The position numbers were made by a program, and so were the translations under genes. This document shows positions 1 through 8,246 of a stretch of DNA of 64,000 nucleotides, piece after piece; position 1 is the first letter of the stretch; each line of letters starts with the position of its first letter. The notes beneath the pieces are model-generated. The model had not been told where the DNA came from and made no database searches. It worked only from the letters and a program-made list of their open reading frames with translations. Origin of the DNA: UBA11524 sp963590165 (lineage in GTDB: Bacteria; Bacillota; Clostridia; Christensenellales; Aristaeellaceae); contig CAVANO010000012.1 in assembly GCA_963590165.1 (NCBI GenBank), positions 1-64,000 of the forward strand, in the 5' to 3' direction.

Positions 1-554
1 AAATTAAATACTGACTGGCGGAATCACTGGAAACTGTAACCTGTTTCCGTCCCCTTGCGGGGGTGAAATTAAATCTGGCTAACAACGACTTCGCCGTTGC
101 ATACGATATCGAGTTTCCGTCCCCTTGCGGGGGTGAAATTAAATTGGTATTGATTCCAATATCTTTAGCTGGAAAGGAGAAACGGAGTTTCCGTCCCCTT
201 GCGGGGGTGAAATTAAATTAACAATCGGCGAGGAGCACGCCTACGGGCGTGTAGACTGTTTCCGTCCCCTTGCGGGGGTGAAATTAAATCCGACAAATAA
301 TCGGGTATCTGATTCAATCCCACGTTTCCGTCCCCTTGCGGGGGTGAAATTAAATCGTTTGCACTACGAGCGCAATACGGAGTTGCTTTCTGTTTCCGTC
401 CCCTTGCGGGGGTGAAATTAAATGGATGCGTTGCCAGAGTTGGAGCAGACCGTTTTGGGTTTCCGTCCCCTTGCGGGGGTGAAATTAAATGACTATGTCT
501 CGGTGGATAGCCGGGACGAGTGGTTTCCGTCCCCTTGCGGGGGTGAAATTAAAT
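1..554 (-). CRISPR. CRISPR array, right (leader-proximal) end; likely type III-A
   Basis: Eight identical 32-bp repeats lie at 43-74, 113-144, 187-218, 258-289, 324-355, 392-423, 459-490 and 523-554. The last 9 bases of a ninth are at 1-9, so the array runs off the left edge. The eight spacers are 32-42 bp and all different. On the minus strand each repeat ends GGGGACGGAAAC after a CCCC-GCAA-GGGG stem. The last 8 nt, ACGGAAAC, match the crRNA 5' tag I recall from the streptococcal Csm (type III-A) system. The leader promoter at 592-620 also fires leftwards, so 523-554 is the leader-proximal repeat. Order cas1-cas2-array suggests cas6/cas10/csm genes beyond the window (inference). Confidence 0.97.
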
Positions 555-591
555 AGCAAAGAGTTACAAGAAAACTTCTGCTACCTTTATT

Positions 592-620
592 AAGATAGCA
601 CAAAAAGTGCCGAGTGTCAA
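592..620 (-). promoter_or_regulatory. CRISPR leader promoter
   Basis: On the minus strand a perfect -35 TTGACA (615-620) is followed after 17 bp by -10 TATCTT (592-597), preceded by TG (extended -10). Transcription would start near 585, about 30 bp before the first repeat. The spacer holds the inverted repeat GCAC-TTTTT-GTGC, a possible operator. This fixes the direction of array transcription. Confidence 0.85.
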
Positions 621-672
621 GAACGGAAATTTAATGCAATGCTGTTTTCTGGATGAAAAAGACCGATTTGGG

Positions 673-730
673 GGTGCGAATCGCCTGAAAACGTCAGCAA
701 ATTCCTCGGCTTTTTTCGGCGATTCGCACC
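673..730 (-). other. Inverted repeat between cas2 and CRISPR leader
   Basis: A perfect 13-bp inverted repeat GGTGCGAATCGCC (673-685) pairs with 718-730. Pairing continues by ATTTG/CAAAT after a three-G bulge. The 32-nt loop holds an A/T run. It starts 5 bp after the cas2 stop and lies upstream of the leader promoter. It could terminate cas1-cas2 transcription or be a leader element for spacer integration. No clear U-run follows the stem, so a simple terminator is not certain. Confidence 0.6.
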
Positions 731-735
731 AAATG

Positions 736-1026
736 TTATATAATCAGGATGCCGGTTTGATCATAGGGATTCGTTTTCCCTATGCGGATGATCTTATTCT
801 CGTAGTTATTGCCAATTTGATAAAAACGTAAACTGTCTGTTTCAGGATCAATCAATGCCGATAGCTTTTTGCGAAATTCGGCGTATTGCGTGATGTCCAG
901 CAGGCACTCAAAAACAGAATCCTGCACGCGTTGACCGTAATTCACGCACATTTTCGCAACCATATATAATCGGTGCTTGCCTTCGGCGGTTTTCGTATCG
1001 ACATCATACGCAACAAGAATCATCAT
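736..1026 (-). CDS. cas2: CRISPR-associated endonuclease Cas2
   Basis: A 96-residue protein, normal Cas2 length. The first beta strand reads MMILVAYDVDT, with the conserved metal-site Asp at residue 8 of the ferredoxin-like fold. Cas2 forms the spacer-integration complex with Cas1, bridging two Cas1 dimers. The start at 1026 has GAGG 8 nt upstream; a second ATG follows directly. It begins 10 nt after the cas1 stop on the same strand, so the two are cotranscribed. The CRISPR leader lies just downstream. The family is clear, but the subtype is judged from context and not from this protein. Confidence 0.95.
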   Translation of the reverse strand: MMILVAYDVDTKTAEGKHRLYMVAKMCVNYGQRVQDSVFECLLDITQYAEFRKKLSALIDPETDSLRFYQIGNNYENKIIRIGKTNPYDQTGILII

Positions 1027-1036
1027 ATGCTTCGCC

Positions 1037-2068
1037 TCATTTCCACAGGAACGGCGGATAAAAATCCATTTCGCCGCGGATGGTTCGCGCTAAGAACTGC
1101 GCCTGCACATAGGGCACTAATCCCCATGGGATTTGTTCCTTCAGTACGGGATGCCTCAATTCCTCGTATTTTTGTTCCTGCCACCCACGAAGAAAAATGC
1201 GTCTGCCTTCACTTGTCAGGTAGACAGAACCGTCCTCCTGCGGCTCAAAATGCTTTTCCATGATGATTTTCTTGTTGATGCACGTCAGCACAAAGCGGTC
1301 GGCATAAACTGTACGCAGTTCCTCCATCAAGTCGCAAGCCAGACTTTTTCGTCCGGAATGTGCCCGATGAAGAAAGCCTACATAGGGGTCAAGACCGACG
1401 CTTTCCAGTGCAGCGGCGCAATTGCCCATCAGCAGCGTGTAGGCAAAGGACAGCATGGAATTCACAGGATCTGTCGGCGGACGGCGGACACGGCCGTCAA
1501 ACTGGAAGGCATATTTTTGCTGCAAAATCAGATAATCAAAGCAATCAAAATAAAGCTGCGCCGCTATACCTTCCTGTCCGCGGAGTTCATCAAGCGTTTT
1601 GCAATTTTCGAGAGCAATGAGCACGTCGGCAATGCTGCGGCTGGCACATTTCATCTTATTAACCGGTACGCGGTCGGGGTGGTCGCGAATCGCACGCTCC
1701 AGTACCCATCGCGCATTGTATGCTTTTCCTGCAATGAATTTCTTCGCGATGATGCGGCTTGCCTCTTCATCATTTGCTATCCGGTATTGTGCCTGCCGCA
1801 AGAGCACATTCCCGCGTTCTTCACCTGCCAGCCGCGCCAGAAATTGACCGTTCGGTCGATGGAAACTCAATTCGATGCCATGCTCCATGCATTTGCCCAT
1901 GAGTGCCGGGCTTGCGCCGCCGTAATTGAAACAGGTGATGCACTCAAGCGTGTGCAGTGGAACAGAGGCGATAATCGTGTCATGGTTTTTCACAAGCACA
2001 TTCTCGCCTTTCACGGATAGGTAAACATCTTCAGTCGTAACGTACAGCGTATTCAGCAGATGTCGCAT
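1037..2068 (-). CDS. cas1: CRISPR-associated endonuclease Cas1
   Basis: A 343-residue Cas1, the metal-dependent integrase that inserts new spacers at the leader end. Probable metal ligands are Glu166 (QEGIAAQLYF), His234 (GFLHRAHSGR) and Asp246/Glu249 (ACDLMEE). The N-terminal beta domain begins RHLLNTLYVT. I chose the ATG at 2068 because GGAGG lies 7 nt upstream; an upstream in-frame ATG at 2128 lies inside the promoter region. The promoter is at 2100-2128, and cas2 follows after 10 nt. Sequence style resembles Cas1 of type I-C/III-A loci; the repeat tag favours III-A. Confidence 0.96.
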   Translation of the reverse strand: MRHLLNTLYVTTEDVYLSVKGENVLVKNHDTIIASVPLHTLECITCFNYGGASPALMGKCMEHGIELSFHRPNGQFLARLAGEERGNVLLRQAQYRIANDEEASRIIAKKFIAGKAYNARWVLERAIRDHPDRVPVNKMKCASRSIADVLIALENCKTLDELRGQEGIAAQLYFDCFDYLILQQKYAFQFDGRVRRPPTDPVNSMLSFAYTLLMGNCAAALESVGLDPYVGFLHRAHSGRKSLACDLMEELRTVYADRFVLTCINKKIIMEKHFEPQEDGSVYLTSEGRRIFLRGWQEQKYEELRHPVLKEQIPWGLVPYVQAQFLARTIRGEMDFYPPFLWK

Positions 2069-2099
2069 GTTGTTTCCTCCACTTTTTGCCTGATAAGTT

Positions 2100-2128
2100 A
2101 TTGTATCACAAATTAGCGAACATATCAA
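2100..2128 (-). promoter_or_regulatory. cas1-cas2 promoter
   Basis: Minus-strand -35 TTGATA (2123-2128), 17-bp spacer, -10 TACAAT (2100-2105) with TG before the -10. The spacer ends AATTTGTGA, nearly the same as the AGTTTGTGA in the divergent csm6 promoter. The two -35 boxes are only 8 bp apart. Confidence 0.75.
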
Positions 2129-2136
2129 CGCACATC

Positions 2137-2165
2137 TTGACGATTTTGCCAGTTTGTGATATCAT
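2137..2165 (+). promoter_or_regulatory. csm6 promoter
   Basis: -35 TTGACG (2137-2142), 17-bp spacer, -10 TATCAT (2160-2165) with an extended TG. The start is expected near 2172, giving a leader of about 25 nt before the ATG at 2197. It is back to back with the cas1 promoter, so one regulator could control both. Confidence 0.75.
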
Positions 2166-2196
2166 AAAACAAAAGCAAGCAAAGGAGACTATGGAT

Positions 2197-3573
2197 ATGG
2201 CGGATTCTGTACTTTTCACCTGTGTCGGCACCACAGATCCAGTGCGCGGTTATCGCGACGGCGGCATGCTCCATATTATGCGGCATTATCGCCCGAAGAA
2301 GGTGTATATTTTCCTGTCGGAAGAAATGGGGTGCTATGAAGAAAAGGATGGCGACCATCGCTATACCAAGACAATTCAATATGCAAAGGAAAATTGGCAA
2401 CACTATGATGTGTCGGTTGACTATACGTTCAGTCACATTGTGAACGTACAAGATTTGGATGAAGTAGCAGAACCACTGCAAGCCTGCTTTGAGCGCGTCT
2501 TGCAAGAAAATCCAGACAGTGAGATTTTGGTGAACCTGAGTTCCGGCACGCCGCAGATGAAGACGATTCTTGATCTGCTTACGCTGAAGAACTATTATCG
2601 TCCAGTCAAGGGCATTCAGGTGTCCAATCCGGACAAGAAATCAGGCGGAAGCGAACGAAACAATGGCAAGTATTATGTCAAAGAGGAACTTGAATGCAAT
2701 GAGGATGAAGAACCCGAAGCGCCTAACCGTTGCACGGAACCGAAGCTGTATGCAATCGAGCGCGACCGCACCCGTGCGCAGGTGCGCAAGCTGATTGAAC
2801 AGCGCGACTACCGCGCTCTCGAAGCCATCGGTTCGCAATTGCCGCCGGCGATTCTTCCGATTGTCAAGCATCTCGCCGCACGCAATGACCTGCAGACAGA
2901 AGAAGCAATAAAACTCAGTAAGGCGCTGAAACAGACTACGGGGCTGAACTTGTATCCACATAAAGGCAACTTGAATAGCTCCAAAGGTAAGGAATACATA
3001 CTGATCAGCGACTATTACCTACTGATGCGGAATCTTGAAGAAACGAAGCATTATTCGGAATTTGTGCTACGGATTAATCCGTTCCTTACTTTTTTGCTTC
3101 AGTTAATTTTGAAAGATTGTCTGCCGGATCATGCAAAAGACATTATTGAAACAGGAAGAGATGGAAAAACAAGACTTTTAGGAAGCCGCATTCGTGAATT
3201 GATGCCGGATATTGCAAAACAATTGGAAACACAATGCAGATTCACGATTGATGATCGAGAATTTGCTATGCGGTTGGGTGTTCCATTTCTGCGCATTGTT
3301 GGTCAGGGAAAAGTGCCAGATTGGATGATGGATACATTTGTGGCTTGCGAACAGCTAAATGCTAAAGAACGTAATCGGCTGGCACATCAACTGCACGCAG
3401 TAACTGATGATGACATTGCTGCTAATTGCACGGCAAATGGCAAGAGCTACAACGCCAAGCAGCTAATTCAGTATTTTGGCAAAATTTTAGACTTCATGTA
3501 CCATGAATACTGCGATAAAGCCCTGTTCGAGGTCTATGACCGGTGCAACGAGTACATGCTGAAGCAGATATAA
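2197..3573 (+). CDS. csm6: Csm6-family CARF-HEPN ribonuclease
   Basis: A 458-residue protein. The N-terminal CARF domain (about 1-190) has the ligand motif NLSSGTPQMK at 113-122. The C-terminal HEPN domain has the RNase motif R-x4-H at Arg392-His397 (RNRLAH). Csm6 proteins bind cyclic oligoadenylate made by Cas10 when a type III complex meets target RNA, then cut RNA non-specifically. The start at 2197 has AGGAG 9 nt upstream; the ATG at 2191 would leave only 3 nt. It is divergent from cas1, not inside an effector operon. The function requires a Cas10 outside the window. Csx1 is the alternative name, but length and layout fit Csm6. Confidence 0.92.
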   Translation: MADSVLFTCVGTTDPVRGYRDGGMLHIMRHYRPKKVYIFLSEEMGCYEEKDGDHRYTKTIQYAKENWQHYDVSVDYTFSHIVNVQDLDEVAEPLQACFERVLQENPDSEILVNLSSGTPQMKTILDLLTLKNYYRPVKGIQVSNPDKKSGGSERNNGKYYVKEELECNEDEEPEAPNRCTEPKLYAIERDRTRAQVRKLIEQRDYRALEAIGSQLPPAILPIVKHLAARNDLQTEEAIKLSKALKQTTGLNLYPHKGNLNSSKGKEYILISDYYLLMRNLEETKHYSEFVLRINPFLTFLLQLILKDCLPDHAKDIIETGRDGKTRLLGSRIRELMPDIAKQLETQCRFTIDDREFAMRLGVPFLRIVGQGKVPDWMMDTFVACEQLNAKERNRLAHQLHAVTDDDIAANCTANGKSYNAKQLIQYFGKILDFMYHEYCDKALFEVYDRCNEYMLKQI

Positions 3574-3861
3574 CCTGCAACGTGCGAACAGGTCGAATGA
3601 CCAGAAGCAGAAAACAAAAAGCCCCATGTCCATCATTCCCACTCCAGCCTCAGCCCTTGATACATGGTGATAAAATGCACTTTCAATTCGCTTTTCGTCC
3701 AAATAATCCACGTATTTCGCCTCGTCCACAGGTTCTTCAGGAATTTTGTAGCCATTTTGTAGCCAGTCATTTTTGCGCAGATCGTACCTGCAAGCCCCTT
3801 GCAACAATTCATTTCGAATAATGCACGGCTTGTTTTCAGCATAACTTCTGGCTGCTACCAT
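3487..3861 (-). CDS. Doubtful hypothetical protein
   Basis: A possible 124-residue frame, antisense to the last 87 bases of csm6. GGGGG lies 10 nt before its ATG. The first 80 residues (MVAARSYAENKPCIIRNELL onward) are charged and protein-like, while the rest, antisense to csm6, is hydrophobic and odd. I do not recognise it. It may be a decayed gene whose original end is lost, or chance. The rest of the 3574-4091 gap holds only the hairpin at 3909-3938. Confidence 0.2.
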   Translation of the reverse strand: MVAARSYAENKPCIIRNELLQGACRYDLRKNDWLQNGYKIPEEPVDEAKYVDYLDEKRIESAFYHHVSRAEAGVGMMDMGLFVFCFWSFDLFARCRLYLLQHVLVAPVIDLEQGFIAVFMVHEV

Positions 3862-3908
3862 CTGGAATTGTCCCCCTGATTCACCTCATCATGCCGGTTT
3901 GCCACACA

Positions 3909-3938
3909 AACAGGAGGTAGCTGTAACTGCCTCCTGTT
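3909..3938. terminator. Hairpin in the csm6-ABC operon gap
   Basis: AACAGGAGGTAG (3909-3920) pairs with CTGCCTCCTGTT (3927-3938) with one G.U pair and a 6-nt loop. Only a short T-run follows on the plus strand, so it is at best a weak terminator between two convergent units. Confidence 0.4.
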
Positions 3939-4091
3939 GCTTTTGCCGTGCATTTTTCCGGCTGATGGGTCGGTTTAGAACCTCGTTTTGTTGGGAGTCG
4001 AACCATTTGACCTTGAGGACTGTTTTTCTGATTTTCGGTCTTGGAAGCCTTGATTTTACTGGATTTCAAAACTTCAAAGTGTTACAGCATG

Positions 4092-4727
4092 TCATTCATC
4101 AAGGCATTTCACTTCGCCGTTTTCCATGTGAAATACGCAGTCACACGCCTTCGCAATGTCTGCCTCGCTGTGGCTGACGAGAAGAATCGTGTTGCCAAGC
4201 GTCTTGCGCTCCTGCAGCAGACGATGAATATCGGCGATGCCATCTGCGTCAAGCCCGTTGAACGGCTCGTCCCATAGGAGCGCGGTCGGGTTTTCCAGCA
4301 AGCTCTGCGCAATGCCGAGGCGCTGACGCATGCCAAGCGAATACTTTCCGACTGGCTTGCGGTCATTGGGGTCAAGCCCGACCTGACGGATGACCTCATC
4401 GATTCGTTTCTTCGGTGTTTTGCCGGAAATATCGGATAGGATGGACAGATTCTGGCGTGCAGTCATGTGTGAGAGAAAGCCGGGCGTCTCGATGATGATG
4501 CCCATCGATGGCGCGAAATCGCAATCTTTGCCGATAACCTTGCCATCAACTCGCACAAAGCCCTCATCCGGTTTCGCGAAGCCGCAAATGCAGCGCATCA
4601 GCGTCGTTTTGCCGCAGCCGTTCGGACCGACAAGCCCGTAGATGGTGCCGGATTCGAGCTTTGCGCTGATGTTGCGCAGCACAATCGTCTTGCCGTAGCG
4701 TTTGCTGACGTTTGAAATTTCAATCAT
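4092..4727 (-). CDS. ABC transporter ATP-binding protein
   Basis: A 211-residue ABC ATPase of the antibiotic/peptide-export type. Walker A is GPNGCGKT (34-41), the signature is SLGMRQR (130-136), Walker B is ALLWDE (149-154) and the switch His is 186. The C-terminus is short compared with many exporters. It is the last gene of a five-gene leftward operon, 15 nt after the permease at 4743. GAGAGGAAG precedes the ATG at 4727. It should power the two membrane proteins encoded just upstream. The substrate is unknown. Confidence 0.93.
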   Translation of the reverse strand: MIEISNVSKRYGKTIVLRNISAKLESGTIYGLVGPNGCGKTTLMRCICGFAKPDEGFVRVDGKVIGKDCDFAPSMGIIIETPGFLSHMTARQNLSILSDISGKTPKKRIDEVIRQVGLDPNDRKPVGKYSLGMRQRLGIAQSLLENPTALLWDEPFNGLDADGIADIHRLLQERKTLGNTILLVSHSEADIAKACDCVFHMENGEVKCLDE

Positions 4728-4742
4728 AATACAAACTTCCTC

Positions 4743-5591
4743 TCAGCCCTTGCGGTCGGAATAGGCGGCAATGTCGCGCTTCTTCACTACCCACAGAATC
4801 AGCAGCATCTGGCACAGCAGCACGAGCACATATCCAATCAGCACTGCCGTCAACCGCTGGAAATAACAATCCTCGTAACCGCTGACGATTCTGGTCAGCA
4901 TGGTGAAAATCATGGGCGATTTCAGCGCCGGAAAGTCCTCGAACACGAAAATCATGCCGGAGAACAGGATGATTGCATTCAAGCTCAGCCCGATCGTTGG
5001 ATGACCCAGCAGATTGAAGAACAGCGCAGAGAACGTGATGACTATCCAGAACAGCAGAATCGGGCAGATTGCCAGCAAAATCGCCTGCCACGGCGCAAAG
5101 TTCGACCGAATCCACAGCGGAATATACGTTTTTTCTTCGATCATTCCGGCCTCTGTACGAAGCGTGTCGCTCCAGCCGGTGCCGGCCGTTACTACCGGCA
5201 GCAGGAACAGCGCCGACAGCAGCAGCATGACCGCCATGACAGCGACAGCAAGGAGAATGCAGTACACCAGCATCGAAACGCACCATTTCTCGCGCGATGT
5301 GCGGATAAGCGAATATTGCAGGAACGACGTCTGATGCGGAATTTCGGAGATGGCGACAAGATACGTCAGGCTTGCGAGCGACATGCCGTTGAAGCCGTTC
5401 ATCAGAAGCCATACAAGGCTTTCGCCGAGATGCATTTCATATTGTACGGATTGGATGCCCTTGCCGTAGCTGTACACGGTGATATATGTTGTCGCGAGCA
5501 TGAAGAAGAACATGAGCACCGTTCGCGGCTGATGAATCCACTCGTCGAAATTCGCCGTCAGCATCGCCCGAACTGTTTTTTTATTCGCCAT
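4743..5591 (-). CDS. ABC transporter permease, ABC-2-like
   Basis: A 282-residue membrane protein with about six hydrophobic segments and a long outer loop after the third. It starts MANKKTVRAM with AGGAGG 7 nt before the ATG. It overlaps the preceding permease by 11 nt, so the pair is probably translated together. Its opening layout (cytoplasmic N-terminus, then a TM near residue 25) matches the other permease, which suggests a heterodimeric channel. No conserved catalytic motif is expected for this family. Substrate not predictable. Confidence 0.8.
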   Translation of the reverse strand: MANKKTVRAMLTANFDEWIHQPRTVLMFFFMLATTYITVYSYGKGIQSVQYEMHLGESLVWLLMNGFNGMSLASLTYLVAISEIPHQTSFLQYSLIRTSREKWCVSMLVYCILLAVAVMAVMLLLSALFLLPVVTAGTGWSDTLRTEAGMIEEKTYIPLWIRSNFAPWQAILLAICPILLFWIVITFSALFFNLLGHPTIGLSLNAIILFSGMIFVFEDFPALKSPMIFTMLTRIVSGYEDCYFQRLTAVLIGYVLVLLCQMLLILWVVKKRDIAAYSDRKG

Positions 5592-6384
5592 GACGATACC
5601 TCCTGAACAGTTTCACGCCATAGAGGACATTCAGCAGAACGAGCAGAACGCCGTAAACAAGCAGCGAATCGCGCACGCCGTCCCATGTCAGCCCATCATT
5701 GTACAAATCCGCCGGATGCGGAAAACTCTTCATTCCGAGCACCACACGCGGAAAACCGTAGCTCCACAGGAAATATACACAGAACGGCACCGCAATCGAT
5801 AGCAGCTTATCCCTTGTATACAACGCCGCTGTTGCGCTGACAATTCCCCAGACGCCGCCGCAGAAAAACACTGCTGCCGTAATCCAGACATAAATCGGCG
5901 CGCTGTAGCAAATTTCCTGCCACGGCGCGAAGATGCAGTCGTCAGCAAACGGGACAGCGAGATAGTCGTTTTCAAGCGGATTGCATGGCGTCGCAAGAAC
6001 ATTCCACAGCGCCGCATGCAACGCAAACGCGAGTGCAATCGCCAAGCCGGATGCAAGGAACGCGCTCGCCAGCTTTGTCACCTCATACCGCGGCATGGAG
6101 CTGCGGATGACCTTGTAATCAATAAAGTTCGTCTGCAGCTCCTCGACCTGCGCAGGACCTGCCGGCAGCGCAGCGCACAGCGGCACAACCAGCATTGCAC
6201 CGCCGAAATAAATGCCGCCAAGTGTCTGCAGGAGCGATGAATTGCGATACTCCACATCCCAATCGTACATCAGCACCCAGTCGCAAGCCGCATACGCTGT
6301 AAAACCAATCAGCATGATGACAACAGCAAGCACAAAGTGCTTGTTCCGGATGAGCCGCCGTGTTTCAGACAGAATTGCTCTCAT
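5581..6384 (-). CDS. ABC transporter permease, ABC-2-like
   Basis: A 267-residue membrane protein (MRAILSETRRLIRNKHF...) with about six TM segments. I use the ATG at 6384, which forms an ATGA overlap with the upstream stop and has GGGAG and AGGT before it; a GTG at 6402 would add six residues. It should pair with the permease at 4743-5591 and the ATPase at 4092-4727. The N-terminal basic stretch followed by a TM is typical of ABC-2-like exporters. Tight overlaps on both sides point to one transcript and fixed stoichiometry. Confidence 0.8.
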   Translation of the reverse strand: MRAILSETRRLIRNKHFVLAVVIMLIGFTAYAACDWVLMYDWDVEYRNSSLLQTLGGIYFGGAMLVVPLCAALPAGPAQVEELQTNFIDYKVIRSSMPRYEVTKLASAFLASGLAIALAFALHAALWNVLATPCNPLENDYLAVPFADDCIFAPWQEICYSAPIYVWITAAVFFCGGVWGIVSATAALYTRDKLLSIAVPFCVYFLWSYGFPRVVLGMKSFPHPADLYNDGLTWDGVRDSLLVYGVLLVLLNVLYGVKLFRRYRHGE

Positions 6385-7493
6385 TGCCCGACCTGCTCCC
6401 ACGTAATGATGTCGATGACCTGCCGGCGCGTTTTTCGCGTGTCCTTATAGTCGAGCAGCGTACCTGCCTGCGCCTGAAAGACAACCTCATGCTTCTCAAA
6501 GCCATTGTCAACTTCTTCACCGGTATATTCATCGTAGATGTATTTATATTCCTGCTCAGGGTCGCGCGTATAATCCCCGATTACATACCATGCAGGCAAC
6601 AACCACCGTACGCTTGTGTCGTTCGGATCAAGATAAGAAATATAGCAGAGCTTGACCTCGTCAACCGTGCGCAGATGTCCCGCGTAGATTTCCTGCTCTA
6701 TGGCTTCCTTTGCCGCGCTGAAGGTCAAAAGCGGAACATCCTCATATACAACCTCAGTTTCTTTGAGAAGGATAGCCCGGATTTTGGCATTATCCAGAGT
6801 GGATGAAAAATTGATGCCGCAGAAGCCTGCAATCAAAGGACTTTCCTCCGTAAGATAAGTTTCATAGCATTCGCGTGCGCCCTCCATCTCTATGCCATGA
6901 AAAATCTGTTCAAAATAAAAATGGTATCGCCCCTGTTCGCTCACTGCCTTGCCCCAGGTTTTGACGCCGTTTTTTTCTGTATATTGATAAACGCAACTTG
7001 TGATTCTCAGCGTTGTCAGCAGAAAGTCGCTTTCATCCAATCCCCACAGTCGGTTGATTTCCGAAAATGCAAGCGCCTCGGCTTCCTCAAAGCTGATTGT
7101 CACATTTTCCGGCCTGATTGTCGGAATCTCATTTCTGCCGTAACGATCAATAGTTTTATATCCCCAATTGTTGTGCAGGTAATCATCCTTTAGCTTGTCG
7201 AATTGAAAAGCACCGGTTCTATTCTTCGTCACTGTGCTGTATTCAGCAAGAAGTTCATCATCGATCTTTGGCATGGACTGTACTTTCACAATCGGAAACG
7301 TTTCGACATCCGGCACGATAATTTCTGTATCGACTTCAATTGTACGCCATTCTGTCTCATAGGTTTCCGTCCATCGTTCCGGCGTTGTTTCGATAATCTG
7401 CTGGATGGAAGTCAGGGATTCGGAGGAAGCGTTTACAGTCAGCAGCAATAGCATGCCAAGAAATATGCAGAATAATGATTTACGAAACGTCAT
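6381..7493 (-). CDS. Secreted protein of an ABC exporter operon, function unknown
   Basis: A 370-residue protein with a signal peptide (KSLFCIFLGMLLLLTVNASS) and no other TM, so it is exported. The mature part is acidic and rich in Tyr/Glu. Two similar halves with EEAEALAF and FSAAKEAI patterns suggest PepSY-like or DUF6034-like repeats, which I cannot confirm. GGAAAG precedes the ATG. The stop overlaps the next permease start (ATGA), so it is tied to the exporter. It could be a substrate-binding, inhibitory or accessory protein outside the membrane. Confidence 0.7.
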   Translation of the reverse strand: MTFRKSLFCIFLGMLLLLTVNASSESLTSIQQIIETTPERWTETYETEWRTIEVDTEIIVPDVETFPIVKVQSMPKIDDELLAEYSTVTKNRTGAFQFDKLKDDYLHNNWGYKTIDRYGRNEIPTIRPENVTISFEEAEALAFSEINRLWGLDESDFLLTTLRITSCVYQYTEKNGVKTWGKAVSEQGRYHFYFEQIFHGIEMEGARECYETYLTEESPLIAGFCGINFSSTLDNAKIRAILLKETEVVYEDVPLLTFSAAKEAIEQEIYAGHLRTVDEVKLCYISYLDPNDTSVRWLLPAWYVIGDYTRDPEQEYKYIYDEYTGEEVDNGFEKHEVVFQAQAGTLLDYKDTRKTRRQVIDIITWEQVGQ

Positions 7494-7564
7494 TATTATC
7501 TTCTTTCCGCAGTGGGCAAGGAAAATGCGTGACCATCTTCCTCACCCCTGCAAGCATCGATTTT

Positions 7565-7969
7565 TTAATTCACCTGAAAGTATCCTGCAAGAACAATTGT
7601 TGACAATTTTTCGTTTTCGTAATACTTTGTGTTGCCACGCATTGTCACGTAATAACGATAATTCTCAGTAAATCCTGCGCCTTGAATCGGAATTAGCTTT
7701 CCCGGAGTAACCCATTTGCTTCCGCACAAAGCATCTCCTTCATCGTCGATTGCATAACCACGAAAATGATTCGTATAACTGTTGCTACACCCCTGAGCAT
7801 TGTAATATACATAGATTCGATGATCATCGCTTTCTTTTTCTTCCGAAGTTTGAGATTTCACATAGTCATATGTATTTACACATTGCACCGTGCGTGTAAA
7901 TGTTGTCCCCAAAGCTACAGCAGAAAGTGCGACAGAAAGCGCACAGCAGATGATGAGAAAACGTTTCAT
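7565..7969 (-). CDS. Small secreted protein, function unknown
   Basis: A 134-residue protein with a clear signal peptide (MKRFLIICCALSVALSAVAL). The mature part of about 110 residues is polar, with three Cys residues and many Tyr/Asn. I do not recognise it. It is the first gene of the exporter operon, 71 nt before the next, with GGAGG before the ATG. It could be the exported cargo or a secreted sensor or immunity protein; the signal peptide suggests Sec export rather than the ABC system. Its first position and strong ribosome site suggest high expression. Confidence 0.65.
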   Translation of the reverse strand: MKRFLIICCALSVALSAVALGTTFTRTVQCVNTYDYVKSQTSEEKESDDHRIYVYYNAQGCSNSYTNHFRGYAIDDEGDALCGSKWVTPGKLIPIQGAGFTENYRYYVTMRGNTKYYENEKLSTIVLAGYFQVN

Positions 7970-8154
7970 TTGCTTTTTCCTCCATTGTTCATTATTGTTT
8001 TAACAGCAACATTGCTGTTTTTGAAGTCACGTTCTTCTTGTTTCATCATTGGTATAAGGTGCAATCATTTCTTCCTGCGCATTGCACCAAGCACCTCCTT
8101 TTTGACAGTTGCATTTGCGTCCCGCCTGCAATGCTTCTCTGCTTTTTGTCACTG

Positions 8155-8188
8155 TCTTCCAGTGACATTTATCTTCCAGTGATATTTA
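8155..8188. repeat. Tandem 17-bp direct repeat
   Basis: Two adjacent 17-bp copies, TCTTCCAGTGACATTTA and TCTTCCAGTGATATTTA, differ at one base. They lie just after the probable start of the exporter operon. Adjacent repeats close to two helical turns apart could bind a regulator. Confidence 0.6.
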
Positions 8189-8189
8189 T

Positions 8190-8202
8190 ATCATAGCACA
8201 AA
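8190..8202 (-). promoter_or_regulatory. Extended -10 promoter of the exporter operon
   Basis: On the minus strand TTTGTGCTATGAT gives an extended -10 (TGCTATGAT). No good -35 lies at 17 bp; a TTGACT sits too close. The predicted leader is about 210 nt, and the gap 7970-8189 holds no other gene. Confidence 0.45.
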
Positions 8203-8246
8203 TAAGTCAAATTGCATTCAATGAATACTCTTACAGAACCTTTTGC

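Noticed and set aside
736..2068. Type I-C assignment from the Cas1/Cas2 style
   Set aside because: The repeat's GGGGACGGAAAC end and the Csm6 neighbour fit type III-A better; left open until the effector genes are seen.
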